A DNA stretch of 12,790 nt, from positions 1 to 12,790 of the forward strand of contig DNFG01000110.1 in the NCBI GenBank assembly GCA_003487005.1, read 5' to 3'. Each line of letters begins with the position of its first letter. The first letter of the stretch is position 1. The stretch comes from Bryobacterales bacterium (lineage in GTDB: Bacteria; Acidobacteriota; Terriglobia; Bryobacterales; Bryobacteraceae). The notes beneath the pieces were generated by a model. The model had not been told where the DNA came from, searched no databases, and was given only the letters and a program-made list of their open reading frames with translations. This document shows, piece after piece, positions 1-6,271 of the stretch. Made by a program: the position numbers and the translations under genes.

Positions 1-68
1 ACGTCGTCGAGCAGGCGGGTGGTCTTGCCGGACCCTGGGGGCCCTAACAGAAGGCGCATCACTTGCAT
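1..68 (-). CDS. P-loop ATP-binding protein, N-terminus only (partial)
   Basis: Reading leftward from an ATG at 68-66, the first 22 codons encode MQVMRLLLGPPGSGKTTRLL followed by acidic residues, then the window ends. GPPGSGKTT is a textbook Walker A (P-loop) motif placed within 20 residues of the N-terminus, on the first beta strand LLL. A second in-frame ATG at 59-57 is an alternative start. A GGTGG about 7 nt upstream of the first ATG could be the ribosome-binding site. Such an extreme N-terminal P-loop is seen in UvrD-like helicases, AddB/RexB-type exonuclease subunits and many small NTPases; the visible part cannot separate them. It is divergent from the gene at 103 with only 34 bp between starts, so the two promoters must overlap or lie inside the neighbouring coding regions. 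Confidence 0.7.
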   Translation of the reverse strand, partial: MQVMRLLLGPPGSGKTTRLLDD

Positions 69-102
69 CTTAGGCCACCGCGAGGCCCTACAATGGAGGG
101 CT

Positions 103-654
103 ATGCATTTCGCATATCTGGGAGCATTCCTCACAATCGCGGCCTTTGCCCAACCGGCCGCGCCCACCTTTGTCCCCGCCGGTTTTGACGTCCCCCGTCT
201 GCACAAGTCCTCCGGCTATCAACTCGTGCCTCTCGGCCCCGAACTCGCCCGGCACGACTACGAGGCCTACATGTCGAGTATTGAGCATCTGCAGCAGACG
301 TTTTCGATGAGTACGCGCTGGCCGCACGCGAAATTGACCATGGCGGATGCGATGAAGGATGTCGAGGGAGAGAAGGCCCGATTCGACGCGCGGCGGTCAT
401 TCACGTACGCGGTGTTGACCCCGGATGGTGCGAAGGAGTTGGGGTGTGTCTATGTGAGTCCATCGCGGAAGCAGGGTTACGACGCGGTGGTGCGGGTCTG
501 GGTGACGAAGGCGCAATTTGACGCGGGCTTCGAGGCGGTGCTGATACCGGAGGTCAAGCAGTGGCTCGCGGACCGCTGGCCGTTTGGGAGGGTGGCCTGG
601 GTCGGCCGCGAGGTGACGCGGGAGGCGTTCGCGGCGTTACCGGACAGGGAGTGA
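103..654 (+). CDS. Secreted GNAT-like (N-acetyltransferase fold) protein
   Basis: A 183-aa protein. The ATG at 103 is chosen because GGAGG at 95-99 lies just upstream and the first residues, MHFAYLGAFLTIAAFAQPA, form a hydrophobic Sec-type signal peptide. The mature part resembles GNAT-superfamily proteins: a strand around FTYAVL, then a turn into LGCVYVSPS, the conserved 'GCVY(I/V)-P' strand of one GNAT subgroup. Next come YDAVVRVWV, a helix with VKQWLADRWPF, and a closing GRE segment. The canonical acetyl-CoA pyrophosphate loop (Q/R-x-x-G-x-G/A) is not recognisable, so substrate and even catalysis are uncertain. GNATs are normally cytosolic, so an exported version is odd. Its stop codon abuts that of the convergent gene to the right. 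It could instead be an uncharacterised secreted protein that only resembles GNATs. Confidence 0.75.
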   Translation: MHFAYLGAFLTIAAFAQPAAPTFVPAGFDVPRLHKSSGYQLVPLGPELARHDYEAYMSSIEHLQQTFSMSTRWPHAKLTMADAMKDVEGEKARFDARRSFTYAVLTPDGAKELGCVYVSPSRKQGYDAVVRVWVTKAQFDAGFEAVLIPEVKQWLADRWPFGRVAWVGREVTREAFAALPDRE

Positions 655-1308
655 CTATTTGCCGCGGGCTTTGCGCCACACGCGCTTGAGTTCCGGGGAG
701 AACTCGCGAATCAGCCGCCCGGTTGCGCCCACGCCGAGTTGAACCAGCGCCCCTGTGGCAACCTCGGAGGCATCGCGGTCGCCATGAGGGCGCCAGGTGT
801 AACGGATGTACTCGGCGGCAAAGACCGAGCCGAAGCGGGAGTAGTGCGGGCGCCATTCGCCGGCGCGGTTGTAGGTGCGGAATCCTCCAGCGAAGACATG
901 CCAGAGCCGGCGACCCGCGCCCTCGCAGTTGCAGGGGATGTAGCGGACCTCGTGACCGATGGCCCCCGCCCAGCCGGCTTCGATGGTGTCCCGGACCAGG
1001 AAGCGGGCGGAGCGGTCCGCGAAGCGGCGCCGGAAGCCATGGATATCGTTGTCCCACTGGGGAGGATCGTTCTGCAGATGGTTGATTGAAGCCACGAAAG
1101 CCGCACGGAGATGACTTGTGGGTTTCAGGTAGGATCCGCGAACGAGGAGGTCGAGCCTCTCGGGGCCCGTCATCGGACGCCAGGGCTGGTCCCGGGGGAC
1201 CGTTCGACTTGGCCGCCACGAACGGGAAGCGATGGCGGAGGAATCCTGTGCGTGCGCGGGCTCTGCGACGCTGGAGGCACAAAAGATCAAGCAGGCGAGA
1301 AGCCTCAC
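655..1308 (-). CDS. Secreted protein of unknown function (acidobacterial-type)
   Basis: A 217-aa protein starting at GTG (1308-1306). The N-terminus MRLLACLIFCASSVAEPAHA ends in an A-H-A signal-peptidase I site, so the mature protein begins near Q21. The core holds an IPCNCEG segment with two cysteines, then aromatic/Arg-rich stretches (FRTYNRAGEWRPHYSRFGS, EYIRYTWRP) and a C-terminal half with alternating small and aromatic residues ending in a basic helix (ELKRVWRKARGK). From memory this pattern matches a family common in Acidobacteriota annotated only as hypothetical; no enzyme motif is visible. No good Shine-Dalgarno precedes the GTG. The gene is divergent from efp (86 bp between starts) and its stop codon abuts that of the GNAT-like gene. 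The location is probably periplasmic or outer-membrane-associated; the function is unknown. Confidence 0.8.
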   Translation of the reverse strand: MRLLACLIFCASSVAEPAHAQDSSAIASRSWRPSRTVPRDQPWRPMTGPERLDLLVRGSYLKPTSHLRAAFVASINHLQNDPPQWDNDIHGFRRRFADRSARFLVRDTIEAGWAGAIGHEVRYIPCNCEGAGRRLWHVFAGGFRTYNRAGEWRPHYSRFGSVFAAEYIRYTWRPHGDRDASEVATGALVQLGVGATGRLIREFSPELKRVWRKARGK

Positions 1309-1344
1309 GATTGACTACCAGCTTAGTCGATCCGGGGTTGGTTC

Positions 1345-1353
1345 TGTTACACT
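1345..1353 (+). promoter_or_regulatory. Candidate extended -10 promoter of efp
   Basis: TGTTACACT contains a TG-N extension followed by TACACT, a 4/6 match to TATAAT, about 42 bp before the efp ATG. No good -35 is seen at 16-18 bp spacing, which fits an extended -10 promoter. Transcription would begin near 1360, inside the inverted repeat described next. Assignment rests on consensus matching only. Confidence 0.35.
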
Positions 1354-1374
1354 GAAAGATTCCAGTCTTTCAGT
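1351..1374. promoter_or_regulatory. Perfect 9-bp-arm inverted repeat upstream of efp
   Basis: ACTGAAAGA (1351-1359) and TCTTTCAGT (1366-1374) are exact reverse complements around the 6-nt spacer TTCCAG. The repeat overlaps the candidate -10 box and the predicted transcription start, and ends four bases before the efp ribosome-binding site (GAGGAG, 1378-1383). It could be an operator for a dimeric regulator, a 5'-leader hairpin of the efp mRNA, or a shared control site for efp and the divergent secreted-protein gene. It lacks a following T-run, so it is not a typical intrinsic terminator. Confidence 0.6.
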
Positions 1375-1394
1375 CCCGAGGAGTTACTTGTAGC

Positions 1395-1961
1395 ATGATT
1401 CAGGCGACCCAACTGCGCCCGGGAATGGTGATTCTGTTCAACAACGAACTCCATTCCGTATTCTCCATGACCCACCGGACGCCCGGTAACCTTCGTGGTT
1501 TCGTCCAGGCGAAGATGCGCAACCTGCGCACAGGTTCGATGTTTGAGCACCGGTTTTCCTCCGAAGACCGGGTCGAGCGCGCCCAACTGGAACAGCATGA
1601 GATGGAGTACATGTACCAGGACGGCGAAGACTACTACTTCATGAACACCGAGTCGTTCGAGCAGATGCATCTGACGCAGGAGTTCATCGGCGACGGGGTG
1701 AATTACCTGACGCCGGAACTGAAGGTCAGCGTGGAGTTCTTCGAGGGCAAGCCGATCTCGGTCGAGTTGCCGGCGTCGGTCAATCTCAAGGTGATCGAGA
1801 CCGAGCCCGGATTGAAGACGGGCAGCGTGTCGAACGTGGGCAAGCCGGCGAAGCTCGAGTCCGGCGCGGTGGTGACCGTGCCGCAGTTTGTCAACGAAGG
1901 GGACGTGATCCGGGTGAGCACGGCCGACGGCGAATATCAGGAGCGCGTCTCCACGGCATAG
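1395..1961 (+). CDS. efp: Elongation factor P
   Basis: A 188-aa protein of the usual EF-P length that rescues ribosomes stalled at polyproline stretches by entering the E site in the cytosol. It has an N-terminal KOW-like domain (about 1-60, starting MIQATQLRPGMVI), a middle OB domain (about 65-127) and a C-terminal OB domain (about 130-186) with the signature region ETEPGLKTG, VTVPQFVNEGD and YQER. GAGGAG precedes the ATG by 11 nt. In the loop that reaches the peptidyl-tRNA, TPGNLRGF, the residue aligned with E. coli Lys34 (P-G-K-G-Q) and Pseudomonas Arg32 (S-G-R-N) is Asn32 (AAC, 1488-1490), so neither the lysylation nor the rhamnosylation target is present at that position. No epmA, epmB or earP gene lies nearby. 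The hydrolase gene follows 45 bp downstream with no obvious terminator between. Confidence 0.97.
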   Translation: MIQATQLRPGMVILFNNELHSVFSMTHRTPGNLRGFVQAKMRNLRTGSMFEHRFSSEDRVERAQLEQHEMEYMYQDGEDYYFMNTESFEQMHLTQEFIGDGVNYLTPELKVSVEFFEGKPISVELPASVNLKVIETEPGLKTGSVSNVGKPAKLESGAVVTVPQFVNEGDVIRVSTADGEYQERVSTA

Positions 1962-2006
1962 GCGTTCTGATCGTTGTTGCGGCCCCGGCGTGAAATAATC
2001 GCTTTC

Positions 2007-4016
2007 ATGCAGTGGCTGTCCCGAACATTTCTCCTTCTGGCCTGCGGCGCCGGGGTCGCGGCGCAGGAGATGCCATCGACGTATCCCGAGGTGACCCGGC
2101 ACCTGATCGGGGAGGCCCGCCGCATCACGGCAACCGCCACTCGCGAAGTTGCCGATCGTGAGACCTGGGAACCTCTGCGCGCCCGCCGCCTGGAGGAATT
2201 GCGTGATTCGCTTGGCCTGCTGCCCTGGCCCCAGAAGACCCCGCTGAACCCTCAGGTCACCCGCGTTCTCGACAAAGGCGATTACGTGGTGGAGATGGTG
2301 GCCTTCGAGAGTCTGCCCAAGGTTTACGTGACCGCGAATCTCTTCCTGCCCAAGCGGCGGGATGGACGTGTGCCGGCGATCATCTATGTGTGTGGCCACG
2401 CCTTCTCCGAGCATGGCAACAAGACGGCTTATCAGCGTCACGGCATCAGTCTGGCCCGGAACGGATACGCGGCGATCATTCTCGATTCGATCCAGACGGC
2501 GGAATTGTTCGGCACCCATCACGGGGTGGGCCGGCAGCGATTCCTGGATTGGTTCTCGCGGGCTTACACGCCTGCCGGTATTGAAGTATGGAACGCGATT
2601 CGGGCCATTGACTACCTCGAGTCAAGACCCGAAGTGGACGCCTCGCGGATCGGGATGACCGGCCGTTCCGGGGGCGCCGCGATGACCTGGTTCACCGCGG
2701 CGGTGGACGGCCGGATCAAGGCCGCGGCTCCGATCATGGGCATCAGCACCTACGCGGCGAACCTGGAAGCGGATACACAGAGGGGCCACTGCGACTGCAT
2801 GTTCCCGATCAACTTTCCGCGGCAGGACATGCTCCATCAGGGCGCCCTGATCGCGCCCCGCCCTCTGTTGATGGCCCACGGCATCAAGGACGCGCTCTTT
2901 CCCGTGCCGGGATATCGCGAATTTGAACGAGTGATTGGAGGCCTCTTTGCCAGCTACGGCCATCCGGAGCGTTTCCGCAACATCGAAGTCGATACGGGTC
3001 ATGCCGATTCAGATTACCTGCGAGAGGAAGCGATTGCCTTCTTTGACCGGCATCTGATGGGCCGGCCGGCGCGGAAGCTTCGGATGGACTACGAGAACAC
3101 GCCGGCGGAAGAGTTGTCCGTGTTTCGCGGCAGTCCCCCGGCGGATGCCCGGAACCACCTGGCGCACGAAATCCTGCTGCCTGTCCCTGAATTTGATCCG
3201 CCGCTGACTCTGGCGGACTGGGAGACGCGGCGGTCACGCCTGCTGAAGGCCCTCCGGGAGAAGGTTCTTCCGGCGCCGGCGGCGCCGGCGAGTGTGCCGA
3301 TGATCCGCCGGATGGCGCCTGTTGCCGGCCAGCCGTGGCGGGAACTGGAGATAGACACGGACGAGGGGTTGTCCGTGCGGGCGTTCATCCGCCGGCCGGC
3401 CAAAACGGACGGGGCGCTGCCGGCTCTGCTCTACATCGCCAGCGAGGGTGAAGAATTGCGGGACATCGACGGCATCCTGAGCGCGGCGCACCGGCGCAAC
3501 GCGTCTGTCCGGATGGTTGTTTACCCGCGAGCCACCGGCCTGACGCCGCTTCGCCGGACCCACGCTCTCGGGCTACTGCGCAATGCGATGCACATCGGCC
3601 ACTCCCTCGATTCACTGCGCCTGCATGACGTTCTGCGCGCCGTGGAGGCGTTGCGGGCGGAACCGGGCGTAGATCCTGCCCGCATCATGTTGGCGGGCGA
3701 AGGCGTAGCCGCGGGACTGGCGATCTATGCCGCGATTCTGGACGAGCGGATCGAGCAGGTGGCGTTGATCCGTCCGCCGGTCACGCATAGCGATGGCCCG
3801 GTCTTCCTTGGGGTGTTACGCCACCTCGACCTCCCTGAGGCGGTCGCGCTTGTCGCGCCGCGCCGGGTGAGTTTTTATGAGCGAATCCCGGAGCCCTACG
3901 AGGCGGCGCGGAAGGTTTTCGACCTGTACGGGCGGCCCGAGCGGCTGTTTCTGACGATGCACTTCGAGGGGTTGCTGGAAGGCCTCGCGAATCACGGCTT
4001 CGCTTCCGGCAACTGA
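2007..4016 (+). CDS. Secreted tandem alpha/beta hydrolase (acetyl xylan esterase-like), second domain degenerate
   Basis: A 669-aa protein. The ATG at 2007 is preferred over an upstream TTG because it starts directly at a signal peptide, MQWLSRTFLLLACGAGVAAQ. Domain 1 (about 60-352) is a complete alpha/beta hydrolase: strand PAIIYVCGHAF, nucleophile elbow G-R-S-G-G with Ser221, acid Asp295 in GIKDALFP, and His332 in DTGHADS. It resembles acetyl-xylan-esterase/dienelactone-hydrolase-like enzymes that remove esters from plant or microbial polysaccharides. A Pro/Ala linker (near 421-431) leads to domain 2 (about 435-669), which repeats the fold: RIMLAGEGVAAG aligns without gaps to RIGMTGRSGGAA of domain 1. 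There the serine position is Gly566, and no equivalent His is clear, so domain 2 is probably non-catalytic. The 3' end overlaps the convergent selA by 25 bp. No strong ribosome-binding site is visible. Confidence 0.88.
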   Translation: MQWLSRTFLLLACGAGVAAQEMPSTYPEVTRHLIGEARRITATATREVADRETWEPLRARRLEELRDSLGLLPWPQKTPLNPQVTRVLDKGDYVVEMVAFESLPKVYVTANLFLPKRRDGRVPAIIYVCGHAFSEHGNKTAYQRHGISLARNGYAAIILDSIQTAELFGTHHGVGRQRFLDWFSRAYTPAGIEVWNAIRAIDYLESRPEVDASRIGMTGRSGGAAMTWFTAAVDGRIKAAAPIMGISTYAANLEADTQRGHCDCMFPINFPRQDMLHQGALIAPRPLLMAHGIKDALFPVPGYREFERVIGGLFASYGHPERFRNIEVDTGHADSDYLREEAIAFFDRHLMGRPARKLRMDYENTPAEELSVFRGSPPADARNHLAHEILLPVPEFDPPLTLADWETRRSRLLKALREKVLPAPAAPASVPMIRRMAPVAGQPWRELEIDTDEGLSVRAFIRRPAKTDGALPALLYIASEGEELRDIDGILSAAHRRNASVRMVVYPRATGLTPLRRTHALGLLRNAMHIGHSLDSLRLHDVLRAVEALRAEPGVDPARIMLAGEGVAAGLAIYAAILDERIEQVALIRPPVTHSDGPVFLGVLRHLDLPEAVALVAPRRVSFYERIPEPYEAARKVFDLYGRPERLFLTMHFEGLLEGLANHGFASGN

Positions 4017-5323
4017 CGGAGCGCTTCGAGCAGCGAGGGTTCCTCCGACGGATCGACAGTGCGCAGGTCGAGCAGGAGGCGGCCGTCCGCGACGCGAGCG
4101 ATCACGGGTGGTGTGCCTGCCCGAAGCCGGCGTTCGAATGCGGCGGCGTCTCCGTCGACGGCGATTAACGCGGTGGCGAGGGTCTGCTCAGGCGTGGAAC
4201 CGCCGCCGGCCAGGGATTCTCCGTCGACGACTTCCACGCCCGGCCGGCCCCACGCCCGAACGAGAGATTCCGCGCGCCGGCGGATCTCAGCGGGTGACAG
4301 CTGAACCATCCGCAGAGCGGGGATGGCGTGCCACTCTTCGAAGAGCCAGTGGCGCAACGTCGATTCGAGCGAAGCAATCACGAGCTTGTCGAGGCGGAGT
4401 GCCCGAAACATAGGATTCCGGCGCAACCGTGCGACCAGGCCGGCGTCGCCGGCGAGAATCCCGGCCTGTGGGCCGCCGAGAAGTTTGTCCCCCGAAAACG
4501 AAACCAGGTTCACGCCTGCCCGCAGGCTGTCCGCGACCGTTGGTTCATCGATGCCGTGCTCCCGCATCGGCAGAAGGCAACCGCTGCCAAGATCTTCGTA
4601 CAGAGGCACGCCTGCTTCCCGTGCGAGCACCGCGAGTTCGTCCAGTGCAGGTTTGCCGGAGAAGCCTTCCATCCGGAAATTCGACGGATGCACCCGCAGG
4701 ATCAGCCTCGTCGCCGGAGTAATTGCCTGCCGGTAGTCTTCGATCCGCGTCCGGTTGGTTGCCCCCACCTCCACCAGACGCGCGCCCGAGCGGACCATGA
4801 TCTCGGGAATGCGGAAGCCGTCGCCAATCTCGATCAGCTCTCCCCGCGAGACGATCACCTCGCCGTCCGCGGCCAGTTCGTGCAGGGCCAGATAGACCGC
4901 CGCCGCACCATTATTGACCGCGATGGCCGGCCGGCCGAGCAGGCGCTCAAGCAGGACCCCGGTATGCGTGTCGCGCCGGCCACGGCGTCCCGAGGCCACG
5001 TCATACTCCAGGTTGCTGTATCGCGGAGGCATCACCGTTGCGGGCAATGGTGCGCGGCCCAGATTTGTATGCAGGATCACACCGGTCGCGTTCAGCACCG
5101 GAACGAGCGAGGGCCGCGCCAAAGCCTCCAGAGCCTTCGTCACCTCGAGTGCCAGAGCAGCCGGCGCCTGCCCGCCGGAGCGGATCAGCGCCCGTGCCGC
5201 CTCCAGCGCCCGGCGGCATTCGCTCACGATCAGCCGCCTGGGGAATCGTTCTTCCAGATTCGCGAGGGAGCTGGCCAGTTCATCCACCGACGGGAGTTGA
5301 CGGTACTGTTCCTGCGGATTCAA
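3992..5323 (-). CDS. selA: L-seryl-tRNA(Sec) selenium transferase (SelA)
   Basis: A 443-aa cytosolic PLP enzyme that converts Ser-tRNA(Sec) to Sec-tRNA(Sec) using selenophosphate, the last step before SelB-dependent selenocysteine insertion. Diagnostic segments in order: N-terminal tRNA-contacting region beginning (M)NPQEQYRQLPSVDEL; VPVLNATGVILHTNLGRAPL; VNNGAAAVYLAL; SRGELIEIGDGFRIPEIM; VGATNRT; YEDLGSGCL; SFSGDKLLGGPQAG with the PLP lysine Lys280 (AAA, 4486-4484); and RALRLDKL. The TTG at 5323 is chosen because AGGAG (5335-5331) lies 7 nt upstream and the protein then begins as SelAs usually do. Extending to a TTG at 5386 would translate the terminator hairpin. No selB, selC or selD is seen in the window. 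The 3' end overlaps the convergent hydrolase gene by 25 bp. Confidence 0.95.
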   Translation of the reverse strand: MNPQEQYRQLPSVDELASSLANLEERFPRRLIVSECRRALEAARALIRSGGQAPAALALEVTKALEALARPSLVPVLNATGVILHTNLGRAPLPATVMPPRYSNLEYDVASGRRGRRDTHTGVLLERLLGRPAIAVNNGAAAVYLALHELAADGEVIVSRGELIEIGDGFRIPEIMVRSGARLVEVGATNRTRIEDYRQAITPATRLILRVHPSNFRMEGFSGKPALDELAVLAREAGVPLYEDLGSGCLLPMREHGIDEPTVADSLRAGVNLVSFSGDKLLGGPQAGILAGDAGLVARLRRNPMFRALRLDKLVIASLESTLRHWLFEEWHAIPALRMVQLSPAEIRRRAESLVRAWGRPGVEVVDGESLAGGGSTPEQTLATALIAVDGDAAAFERRLRAGTPPVIARVADGRLLLDLRTVDPSEEPSLLEALRQLPEAKP

Positions 5324-5349
5324 ACACGCTCTCCTGGCTTCTGATCCGG

Positions 5350-5378
5350 CCAAAAGACCCGCGCCAGGCGCGGGTCTT
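5350..5378 (-). terminator. Intrinsic terminator after the PIG-L gene
   Basis: AAGACCCGCGCC (5354-5365) and GGCGCGGGTCTT (5367-5378) are 12-bp perfect arms around A5366; sterically this is a 9-10 bp GC-rich stem with a short loop. On the minus strand the stem is followed by TTTT, as expected for Rho-independent termination. It begins 26 bp after the PIG-L stop codon and ends the five-gene minus-strand unit. It lies only 18 bp upstream of the selA ribosome-binding site, so selA depends on read-through or on a promoter upstream of or inside the hairpin. Confidence 0.85.
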
Positions 5379-5404
5379 CTGGTCAACTCGGCATTCGCTA
5401 AGTC

Positions 5405-6271
5405 TCACTTGATGGGGAACATGGCGCGCAACTCATCCAGCGAGGGCCGGCGGCCATATTCACAGAGTTCGAAGCTCTCGACGTGCTGCACCTTGGCCGC
5501 GGCGGCTTCGCCGATCTCCGCCACGAGCGTCTTGCGGACGTCGCCGGCGATCCGGCCAGCGCGGCGGCTTCCGAGCCACGCGCGGCGTGCCTTCGGGTCC
5601 GCGGGGACCTTCTCGAGGTCGCCGGACACCCAGGGCAGCCACTCGTAGAACTGCGACACGTGCGCGTCCATGCCGTCCACTTTCTTCTCCCAAACGCTGT
5701 CGATCGGGACCACAACGTCAGGGCGGAACGGATAGGGCTTCTGGAAATTGTCCGAGAAGTACATGAAGATCGGATTCTTCTCCAGGCGCGGCGTATCCGT
5801 GGCGACATTGGGCACCACGACCATGTACGCCGCGTCCTGCACCAGTATCGCCGTGTAGCGGTGGTCTGGATGGTAGTCGTTGGTCCGGTGCGAAATCACG
5901 ATATCCGCCTTCCAGTTCCGGATCGCCCGGATGATCTGTTTGCGCACTTCCAGAGTCGGCAGCAGTTCACCATCGTGGTTGTCGAAGACTTCGTACTCAG
6001 CGATGCCGAGGCGCCGCGCGGCTTCCTGAGTCTCCAGGTAACGGCGTTTCGCGAGCGCCGCGCCCGCGAGCGTCTGGTGTCCGGCGTCTCCGTTCGTGAC
6101 GGAGATGAACTTGACGGCGTGACCCGCCGCCGCCATCTTCGCGGCCGTGCCGCCAAACTTGATGTCGCAGTCGTCCGGGTGCGCGCCGATCGCCAGTACC
6201 CGCAACTTGGGCCCCTGCGCGAACGCAAGCGCCGCCGCCATCGTCAGAATGACCAAAAATCGTAACATCAT
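5405..6271 (-). CDS. Secreted PIG-L/LmbE-family deacetylase
   Basis: A 288-aa protein. The N-terminus MMLRFLVILTMAAALAFAQ is a Sec signal peptide. The mature domain is the PIG-L (LmbE/MshB-like) zinc-dependent de-N-acetylase fold, which removes acetyl groups from GlcNAc-type amino sugars. The first motif is AHPDDCDIKFGG (His31, Asp34 as metal ligand/base positions; Asp36 where many relatives have Glu). The distal motif is HPDH (134-137), with NHDGELLP between. The C-terminal third (about 190-288) is longer than in minimal members and ends in a helical region. The ATG overlaps the stop of the upstream Gfo/Idh gene in an ATGA, implying translational coupling. Context suggests that it acts outside the cytoplasm on a sugar handled by the same operon. 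Substrate unknown. Confidence 0.92.
   Translation of the reverse strand: MMLRFLVILTMAAALAFAQGPKLRVLAIGAHPDDCDIKFGGTAAKMAAAGHAVKFISVTNGDAGHQTLAGAALAKRRYLETQEAARRLGIAEYEVFDNHDGELLPTLEVRKQIIRAIRNWKADIVISHRTNDYHPDHRYTAILVQDAAYMVVVPNVATDTPRLEKNPIFMYFSDNFQKPYPFRPDVVVPIDSVWEKKVDGMDAHVSQFYEWLPWVSGDLEKVPADPKARRAWLGSRRAGRIAGDVRKTLVAEIGEAAAAKVQHVESFELCEYGRRPSLDELRAMFPIK

Noticed and set aside
1347..2522. 391-codon open frame on the minus strand across efp and the start of the hydrolase gene
   Set aside because: It is antisense to two clear genes, spans an intergenic gap, has Arg/His/Leu-rich composition with no recognisable motif, and is explained by third-position GC bias.
3267..3292. Short GC-rich direct repeats of GGCGCCGGC
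   Set aside because: They encode the Pro/Ala linker between the two hydrolase domains and are ordinary low-complexity coding sequence.
4328..5344. 338-codon open frame on the plus strand opposite selA
   Set aside because: Antisense shadow; SelA motifs on the minus strand are unambiguous.
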